From Collinsella sp. (GTDB lineage: Bacteria; Actinomycetota; Coriobacteriia; Coriobacteriales; Coriobacteriaceae): DNA of 6,940 nucleotides. Numbering within the stretch: the first letter of the stretch is position 1; every line of letters begins with the position of its first letter. Made by a program: the position numbers and the translations under genes. This document shows, piece after piece, positions 1-4,243 of the stretch. The DNA lies in NCBI GenBank assembly GCA_019419485.1, contig DXZV01000094.1, positions 1-6,940 of the forward strand, written 5' to 3'. Below the pieces are notes generated by a model. It worked only from the letters and a program-made list of their open reading frames with translations, did no database searches and had not been told where the DNA came from.

Positions 1-18
1 GGCTTGCAGCGTCGAGCA

Positions 19-46
19 GTTGCGGCGTTTGGTAAAACGCCGCAAC
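19..46 (-). terminator. Hairpin after the lipoprotein gene, possible terminator
   Basis: A perfect 12-bp inverted repeat (19-30 paired with 35-46) encloses a 4-base loop. It begins three bases past the TAG stop of the lipoprotein gene when read on the minus strand. Position and stem strength suggest transcription termination or protection of the mRNA 3' end. There is no T-run after the stem on either strand, so it is not a classical rho-independent terminator. It could also stop transcription arriving from the left on the plus strand. Confidence 0.5.
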
Positions 47-49
47 GAA

Positions 50-607
50 CTAGCTCAGCATTGCATCCATCATCTCGGAGTTGACGGAGTCGTCGGCAGA
101 CCACTCGCCGTCGTCGTTGCAGGTGTACTTGAAGATAACCGTGGTCTTCCTGGGCTCGGTGGCCTTGGTCACATCGACCATAACCTGACCGGCCATCTTG
201 TACAGCTCGTCATCGGAAGGAACCGTGTCAAGCGCAGCGACCTTCTCCTGATACTGGGTGGAGAAGTCCTCGACGATCTTGTTCATAGACTTGCATGTGA
301 TAGAGACCTCGGCGGTCGCGACACCCTTGTCCTCGTCGACCGTCACGTCGCCGATCTTGTAGTCAAAGCCCTCGAGATAGGTCTTGGCATACTCCTTGGG
401 ATCGATACCCAGCTGCTCGAACTCGTCGCCCGAAGCCTCCTCCAGACCAGAGAGGAAGTCGTCGCCACCGTTTTTGACCTCGTCAAACTGCGTCGTAAGA
501 TCCTCGGTGATGAGCTCCTCAACCGAAGGACCTCCACAGCCGGAAAGCACGACCACGCATGCAACCAAGACGGCCATGAGGGGCGCAAGCAGCAGCTTCT
601 TTTTCAT
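50..607 (-). CDS. Small secreted lipoprotein of unknown function
   Basis: This encodes a 185-aa predicted lipoprotein. The N-terminus has three lysines (residues 2-4), a hydrophobic stretch (5-21) and the lipobox LSGC, with Cys24 as the lipidated residue, so the mature protein should be anchored outside the cell membrane. The mature part (about 161 aa) is acidic and contains no repeat or enzyme motif that I recognise. Two other cysteines, Cys105 and Cys163, could form a disulfide. The end (roughly 86-170) looks like alternating beta strands, as in small NTF2-like or DUF4878/DUF5105-type Gram-positive lipoproteins, but that assignment is a guess. The frame is open further upstream, but the ATG at 607 is chosen because GGGAGG lies 6 bases before it and the signal peptide starts there. 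The gene is separated from the EIIA gene by a terminator, so it is probably monocistronic. Its job is unknown. Confidence 0.88.
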   Translation of the reverse strand: MKKKLLLAPLMAVLVACVVVLSGCGGPSVEELITEDLTTQFDEVKNGGDDFLSGLEEASGDEFEQLGIDPKEYAKTYLEGFDYKIGDVTVDEDKGVATAEVSITCKSMNKIVEDFSTQYQEKVAALDTVPSDDELYKMAGQVMVDVTKATEPRKTTVIFKYTCNDDGEWSADDSVNSEMMDAMLS

Positions 608-627
608 GTTGTTCCTCCCAATGAGCG

Positions 628-652
628 GCACCGCGCTTCCCGGACGCGGCGC
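628..652 (-). other. Leader hairpin upstream of the lipoprotein gene
   Basis: On the minus strand, an 8-bp GC-rich stem (652-645 with 635-628, one G-U pair) closes a 9-base loop. It lies 8 bases upstream of the Shine-Dalgarno sequence (614-619) and would occupy much of the predicted 60-base leader. It does not cover the ribosome binding site itself. It may stabilise the mRNA, or it may be incidental in GC-rich sequence. Confidence 0.3.
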
Positions 653-672
653 ACGTTGTAATAAGTAAGCCC

Positions 673-702
673 ATACTATCCACTTATGAACGCCCTCGGC
701 AA
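673..702 (-). promoter_or_regulatory. Candidate promoter of the lipoprotein gene
   Basis: Read on the minus strand there is a -35-like TTGCCG (702-697), an 18-base spacer and a -10-like TAGTAT (678-673). This would start transcription near 666 and give a leader of about 60 bases. It is the best sigma-70-type match between the EIIA terminator and the lipoprotein start. Confidence 0.45.
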
Positions 703-787
703 CGCGAAGGCGCGGTCGGTTCGTTTTAGCGTCCGAACGGTTTGCAAGCCCGCCCAACGTGCAATAAAACGCTTCCCCGCGGTGCAA

Positions 788-817
788 TAAAAAAGGTGGC
801 CGGAAAACCCGACCACC
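788..817 (-). terminator. Rho-independent terminator of the EIIA gene
   Basis: On the minus strand, a 9-bp stem (817-809 with 803-795, one T-G wobble) closes a 5-base loop, GTTTT. It is followed directly by six T residues (794-789). It lies 26 bases past the EIIA stop codon and should insulate the lipoprotein gene from it. Confidence 0.88.
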
Positions 818-843
818 CTTGCACATCCTTTGGATGCCGCAGT

Positions 844-1380
844 TTACTTGCGGACGACCTTAACGATGGCGTCACCGGCGGCGACAGCGGAGTCGGCCTC
901 GACGGCGAGTTCGACATCGGCAAACTCGGCGGTGTTGGACACGGCCACGACGACGCAGTCCTTGTAACCGGCAGCGGCGATCTTGGCGCGGTCGATCTTG
1001 AGTATGGGCTGGCCAGCCTTCACAACGTCGTCGGCCTTGACGAAGCCCTCGAAGCCATCACCGTTCATGTTGACGGTATCGACGCCAACATGCACCAGAA
1101 CCTCGATGCCGCTATCGGACTGCAGACCCACGGCGTGGCCCATGGTGACGGTCACCTTGCCGTCGCAGGGAGCGTAGACCAGATCGTCCTCGGGCCACAC
1201 GGCGCAGCCCTTGCCCAGGACCTCGCCGCCAAAGACGGGATCGGGCACGTCGGCCATCTTGATGACCTTGCCCTTGACGGGCGAGCACAGCACGTCGGCG
1301 CCGGCAGAAGCAGAGATGGAGGACGGAGCAGCGGCAGCCGCGGGCTCAGCCTTCTTCTTGAACATGTCAAACAGACCCAT
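844..1380 (-). CDS. PTS system glucose-family EIIA component
   Basis: A 178-aa single-domain EIIA of the glucose/beta-glucoside PTS family, similar to E. coli Crr. It accepts phosphate from HPr and passes it to an EIIB domain. The phosphorylated histidine is His97 in VLVHVGVDTV; the second family histidine, His82 in MGHAVG, is also present with the same 15-residue spacing as His75/His90 of E. coli IIAGlc. SDSGIE precedes the active site and GDGFE follows it, both typical. The N-terminus MGLFDMFKKK resembles the membrane-associating tail of Crr and is followed by an Ala-rich linker (about 11-28). The ATG at 1380 is chosen over upstream starts because AGGAG lies 7 bases before it and the protein begins exactly where the family does. 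It has its own promoter and terminator, so it is probably a single-gene unit. No EIIB or EIIC is seen here. The sugar it serves is not decided by the sequence; the neighbouring phospho-glucosidase suggests beta-glucosides, while a general Crr-like regulatory role is also possible. Confidence 0.95.
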   Translation of the reverse strand: MGLFDMFKKKAEPAAAAAPSSISASAGADVLCSPVKGKVIKMADVPDPVFGGEVLGKGCAVWPEDDLVYAPCDGKVTVTMGHAVGLQSDSGIEVLVHVGVDTVNMNGDGFEGFVKADDVVKAGQPILKIDRAKIAAAGYKDCVVVAVSNTAEFADVELAVEADSAVAAGDAIVKVVRK

Positions 1381-1429
1381 ACGTTTTCTCCTCTTGATTA
1401 AGCGCAACGTTATGCGCATGCCTATGGTG

Positions 1430-1458
1430 ATTATAGTGCCAAATGGTTCAAATGCTAA
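1430..1458 (-). promoter_or_regulatory. Promoter of the EIIA gene
   Basis: Read on the minus strand there is TTAGCA (1458-1453), a 17-base spacer and a perfect TATAAT (1435-1430). Predicted start is near 1424, giving a leader of about 44 bases. It lies in the gap between the GH1 stop and the EIIA start, so EIIA can be expressed apart from GH1. Confidence 0.75.
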
Positions 1459-1463
1459 GGTGG

Positions 1464-1482
1464 GGGCTCGAATCGCGAGCCC
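1464..1482 (-). other. Inverted repeat between GH1 and EIIA genes
   Basis: A perfect 7-bp inverted repeat (gggctcg 1464-1470, cgagccc 1476-1482) with a 5-base loop lies 39 bases past the GH1 stop and 5 bases upstream of the EIIA -35 box. No T-run follows on the minus strand, so it is either a weak terminator for GH1 or an operator for the EIIA promoter. The sequence does not decide between these. Confidence 0.4.
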
Positions 1483-1520
1483 ATCCCAACGCTTTTTCCC
1501 GGTGGCACTCATATTGTCGA

Positions 1521-2969
1521 TTAATCCAGGCCCTCGGCACCGTTGGACTTGATGATCTTCTGGTAGGCGTAGAAGCTGTCCTTGCGGCGGCGCTCGTAGG
1601 TACCGGTGCCGTCGTCGTACTTATCGACGTGGATGAAGCCATAGCGCTTGCGCATCTCGCCGGTGCCGGCGGACACCAGGTCGATGGGACCCCACCAGGT
1701 GTAGGCGATCAGGTCGACGCCGTCGGCAATGGCCTCGCCCATGGCCTTGATGTGGCTCTGCAAGTAGGCGATGCGGTACGGGTCGTGGATGGAACCGTCC
1801 TCCTCGACCTCATCGTAGGCGCCCATGCCGTTCTCGACCACCATCAGCGGAATCTCGTAGCGGGCGTAAATCTCGTTGAGGGCGATGCGCAGACCCAGCG
1901 GATCGATCTGCCAGCCCCAGTCGGTGGACTCCAGATAGGGATTCTTGCCGCCAAAGGTCATGTTGCCCTCGGTCATCTCGTGATCCTTGTGGGTGCCCAC
2001 GGTGCCGGACATGTAGTAGCTAAAGGTGTAGAAATCGACCTTGCCGTCGGCGATATCCTGCAGGTCGCCGTCCTCCATCACAAGCTCGACATCGTTCTCG
2101 GCCCAGAAGCGCTTGGCATAGAACGGATACTTGCCGCGCACCTGCACGTCGGAGCAGTACCAGTTCATGGTATTCATCTCCTGCTGCGCGGCGAACACGT
2201 CGGCCGGATCGCACGTGGCGGCATAGGAAAGGATGAAGCAGTCCATGTTGCCCATCTTAAACTGCGGGTAATGCTCGTGGGCATAGCGCACGACGCGGCC
2301 GCTGGCGACAAACTGGTGATGCAGCGCCTGCATACGAGCCTGCGGCGTAGCATGGACCGCCGAAGCCGGGCCCTCAAAGCCCTGAATCATGCTGGTCTCA
2401 AAGAGGTTGCCCATGTCCTGAGTGCCGCAGTTGATCTCGTTGAAGGTGAGCCAGAACTTGACCTTGTCCTGATAGCGGTCGAAGACGGTCTGGCAGTACT
2501 TCTCAAAGAAGCCGATGAGCTCGCGGCTCGCCCAGCCGTTGTATTTCTCGACCAGGTGATAGGGCATCTCGTAGTGCGACAGGGTCACGAGCGGCTCGAT
2601 ATTGTGAGCGCGCAGGCAGTCGAAGACGCGGTCGTAGAAGGCGAGGCCGGCCTCGTTGGGCTCGGCGTCGTCACCGTTGGGGAAGATGCGGCTCCAAGAG
2701 ATGGACATGCGGAACATGGTAAAGCCCATCTCGGCGAACAGCGCGATGTCCTCCTCGTAGTGATGGTAAAAGTCGATACCGTCATGGTTGGGGTAGAAGC
2801 GGTTAGGGTCGATGTCGATCGTAATCTGGCGCGGCTCCTTGTAGCTGCCACCCAAGAAGTGGTCGTCGACCGACGGACCGCGGCCGTCAACGTTCCAAGC
2901 GCCCTCAAACTGATTGGCGGCCGTGGCGCCGCCCCAATAGAAACCCTCGGGGAACTTGATGTTTGCCAT
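1521..2969 (-). CDS. 6-phospho-beta-glucosidase, glycoside hydrolase family 1
   Basis: A 482-aa GH1 enzyme of typical length, expected to hydrolyse cytoplasmic 6-phospho-beta-glucosides (phosphorylated cellobiose, arbutin or salicin, for example) to glucose-6-phosphate and an aglycone or glucose. The family N-terminal signature FPEGFYWGGATAANQFEG is at residues 6-23. The acid/base is Glu178 in TFNEIN and the nucleophile is Glu379 in VVENG. The substrate-binding LSHYEMP (His132) is present. Specificity for a phosphorylated sugar is supported by Ser433, Lys441 and Tyr443 in LVSAGTGEMRKRYGF, matching the phosphate-binding Ser/Lys/Tyr set of BglA-like enzymes. No signal peptide, so cytoplasmic. 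Start: an ATG at 2975 lies directly against GGAG, too close to be used, whereas the ATG at 2969 has proper spacing and gives the usual MANIKFPEGF start. It follows the AraC gene by 167 bases on the same strand. I see no convincing promoter in that gap, so readthrough from the regulator is possible. BglA/AscB-type is as close as I can name it. Confidence 0.96.
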   Translation of the reverse strand: MANIKFPEGFYWGGATAANQFEGAWNVDGRGPSVDDHFLGGSYKEPRQITIDIDPNRFYPNHDGIDFYHHYEEDIALFAEMGFTMFRMSISWSRIFPNGDDAEPNEAGLAFYDRVFDCLRAHNIEPLVTLSHYEMPYHLVEKYNGWASRELIGFFEKYCQTVFDRYQDKVKFWLTFNEINCGTQDMGNLFETSMIQGFEGPASAVHATPQARMQALHHQFVASGRVVRYAHEHYPQFKMGNMDCFILSYAATCDPADVFAAQQEMNTMNWYCSDVQVRGKYPFYAKRFWAENDVELVMEDGDLQDIADGKVDFYTFSYYMSGTVGTHKDHEMTEGNMTFGGKNPYLESTDWGWQIDPLGLRIALNEIYARYEIPLMVVENGMGAYDEVEEDGSIHDPYRIAYLQSHIKAMGEAIADGVDLIAYTWWGPIDLVSAGTGEMRKRYGFIHVDKYDDGTGTYERRRKDSFYAYQKIIKSNGAEGLD

Positions 2970-2993
2970 GAGCATCTCCTTTGCATTGCGGGT

Positions 2994-3010
2994 CGATAGG
3001 CCGAGTATCG
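2994..3010 (-). promoter_or_regulatory. Inverted repeat upstream of the GH1 gene, possible operator
   Basis: CGATA (2994-2998) and TATCG (3006-3010) form a perfect 5-bp inverted repeat separated by 7 bases, 25 bases upstream of the GH1 start. It contains the best -10-like hexamer of the gap, GATACT read on the minus strand (3009-3004), but there is no good -35 at 16-18 bases from it. It could be a regulator site or a chance match. Confidence 0.25.
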
Positions 3011-3070
3011 CCCACGCACGCGACAGGCAGGGGCAGGGGTGCCAAACCCGACACTTCTTTTCGCAGACGC

Positions 3071-3085
3071 GCGCTGCAACAGCGC
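3071..3085. other. Perfect inverted repeat between AraC and GH1 genes
   Basis: GCGCTG (3071-3076) and CAGCGC (3080-3085) form a perfect 6-bp inverted repeat with a 3-base spacer. It lies 52 bases past the AraC stop and about 100 bases before the GH1 start. There is no T-run beside it, so a terminator is unlikely; a weak RNA hairpin or a protein-binding site are the alternatives. Confidence 0.25.
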
Positions 3086-3136
3086 TGCAGCTGAAACTTT
3101 TTGACACCGAAGGAGCGAAGACAATCCGCCCCGCGC

Positions 3137-4129
3137 TTACCGGCGGTATGCCGCGGGGGTGCAGCCATACTTGTCGTGAAACTTACGGTAGAAGAAGCTC
3201 ATGTTTTCATAGCCCACCGCATGCGCAGCCGCCCCGGCCGTGGCGCCGCCGCGCAGAAGCTCGGCCGCACGTACCAGGCGTCGCTCCTGCACAAGCTGCC
3301 TAAAGGTCTTGCCCACATGCCGCTTGAGGAGCGCCGTCGCATAATTAGGGCTCAAGCCAAACTCCGCCGCCATCCCCTCGAGGGAGCATGCAGCGAATTC
3401 GCGATCGATATAGCCAAGCATTCCCGTCACCAGGGCAGTGGGCCCCGCTGCGCCGTCCGCCGCGCCGCGCACCAGCTCGCGCTCGTAGCAATCCATGAGC
3501 TCGGCCAAAAACAGCTGAAACAGACGCAAGACGATCTCGGGACCGTTGGGGCTCGGGTCGTACAGCTCGCAGAGCATCTCCTGCATGTAGCGCCGAATCC
3601 GACGGCTCTCGCCGCAATGAAAACGGACATGGCCCCGATGGTCCGTCTCGCTGTTGAGCGCGTTGAACAAAAACCGCGAGACCGCGCTCTCGCGCGAGAG
3701 GCTCGACTCGAGACTCCGGCGCAAAAAAGAGCGTGAAACGGTCATGCTCAGCATGATGTCGTCCTCACCAAGCGCCGCCACGGCATGCGGGCAGAGGGCG
3801 TCGAGCAAAAGCACCTCGTTGCGGCCCAGCTCGAGCCTCTCCCCCGCCACCGTCTGCGGGCAGCGTCCGCGATACACATAGCTCAGCTCCACGTAATCAT
3901 GCACGTGCTCGGGAACTGCATTAAAGCGCGAGTTTTTCCTTATCGTCAGGCCACGCGGCATGCCGGGCTGGGCATAGGCAAACCCTGGCTGGCCAATCTT
4001 GCGCACTGGGCATCCGTCGATTTCGACATGCTCGGTCATAATCGACCAATCAAATGCCATTCCGTCTTTATAAGCGATCTCACTGGCGCTCAGTTCGTTG
4101 AGCCTACGCTCGAGCTCGTCGATCTCCAT
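3137..4129 (-). CDS. AraC-family transcriptional regulator with cupin-like sensor domain
   Basis: A 330-aa regulator. The N-terminal half carries an AraC-type cupin segment (about 60-130), with HVHDYVE (His75, His77, Glu81) at the usual start of the barrel, where a sugar or other ligand would bind. The C-terminal 95 residues form the paired helix-turn-helix DNA-binding domain: first HTH at about 250-271 (SLEGMAAEFGLSPNYATALL), second at about 296-325, ending with the family motif GYENMSFFYRKFHDKYGCTPAAYRR split across 306-330. Architecture matches activators of sugar catabolic genes. The ATG at 4129 is the first start after an in-frame TGA; its Shine-Dalgarno is poor, so translation may be weak, and an internal start at Met24 cannot be excluded. 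It is divergent from the large glycosidase gene (114 bases between start codons) and upstream of GH1 on the same strand, so either or both could be its targets. The ligand is not deducible. Confidence 0.94.
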   Translation of the reverse strand: MEIDELERRLNELSASEIAYKDGMAFDWSIMTEHVEIDGCPVRKIGQPGFAYAQPGMPRGLTIRKNSRFNAVPEHVHDYVELSYVYRGRCPQTVAGERLELGRNEVLLLDALCPHAVAALGEDDIMLSMTVSRSFLRRSLESSLSRESAVSRFLFNALNSETDHRGHVRFHCGESRRIRRYMQEMLCELYDPSPNGPEIVLRLFQLFLAELMDCYERELVRGAADGAAGPTALVTGMLGYIDREFAACSLEGMAAEFGLSPNYATALLKRHVGKTFRQLVQERRLVRAAELLRGGATAGAAAHAVGYENMSFFYRKFHDKYGCTPAAYRR

Positions 4130-4172
4130 GGCTTGCCAATCGTTGATTTGGTCATAGTTCGTCGTGATTCAG

Positions 4173-4200
4173 ATATTAGCAGAACGCGCCGACGCGTCCA
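4173..4200 (-). promoter_or_regulatory. Candidate promoter of the AraC-family gene
   Basis: Read on the minus strand there is TGGACG (4200-4195, 4 of 6 to the -35 consensus), a 16-base spacer and TAATAT (4178-4173). Predicted start is near 4166, about 37 bases before the ATG. It occupies the same DNA as the plus-strand promoter of the glycosidase gene. Confidence 0.45.
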
Positions 4201-4204
4201 TAAT
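4176..4204 (+). promoter_or_regulatory. Candidate promoter of the large glycosidase gene
   Basis: TTAGCA (4176-4181), a 17-base spacer and CATAAT (4199-4204, one mismatch to TATAAT). It uses the same -35 hexamer and spacing as the EIIA promoter. Predicted start is near 4211, giving a leader of about 33 bases. The 8-bp palindrome GACGCGTC (4191-4198) lies in the spacer and could be an operator. Confidence 0.55.
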
Positions 4205-4243
4205 CTGTGCTATGCAGCAGATCGATCGAGCCAAGGAGGATCC

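Noticed and set aside
608..826. N-terminal extension of the lipoprotein by 73 residues
   Set aside because: It would place the signal peptide internally and run through the predicted promoter and the EIIA terminator. The ATG at 607 has GGGAGG at the right spacing.
742..1401. A 219-codon open frame on the plus strand
   Set aside because: Antisense to the EIIA gene, crossing its terminator and promoter side; no domain or start signal.
1381..1512. N-terminal extension of EIIA by 44 residues
   Set aside because: It covers the TATAAT promoter, and the family-typical MGLFD start lies at 1380 with its own AGGAG.
1381..1520. An RNA antiterminator site (LicT/BglG type) before EIIA
   Set aside because: Such systems often control beta-glucoside genes, but I see no matching element next to a terminator here and no antiterminator gene in the window.
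1443..2999. A 518-codon open frame on the plus strand
   Set aside because: It is antisense to the GH1 gene, whose catalytic motifs and length are certain. The translation is Val/Leu/Gly/His-rich without motifs and no ribosome binding site precedes it. Long antisense frames are common in GC-rich genes.
3785..4243. N-terminal extension of the large glycosidase by 153 residues
   Set aside because: The stretch is antisense to the AraC gene and crosses its promoter. The ATG at 4244 has AAGGAGG and begins where the conserved motifs begin.
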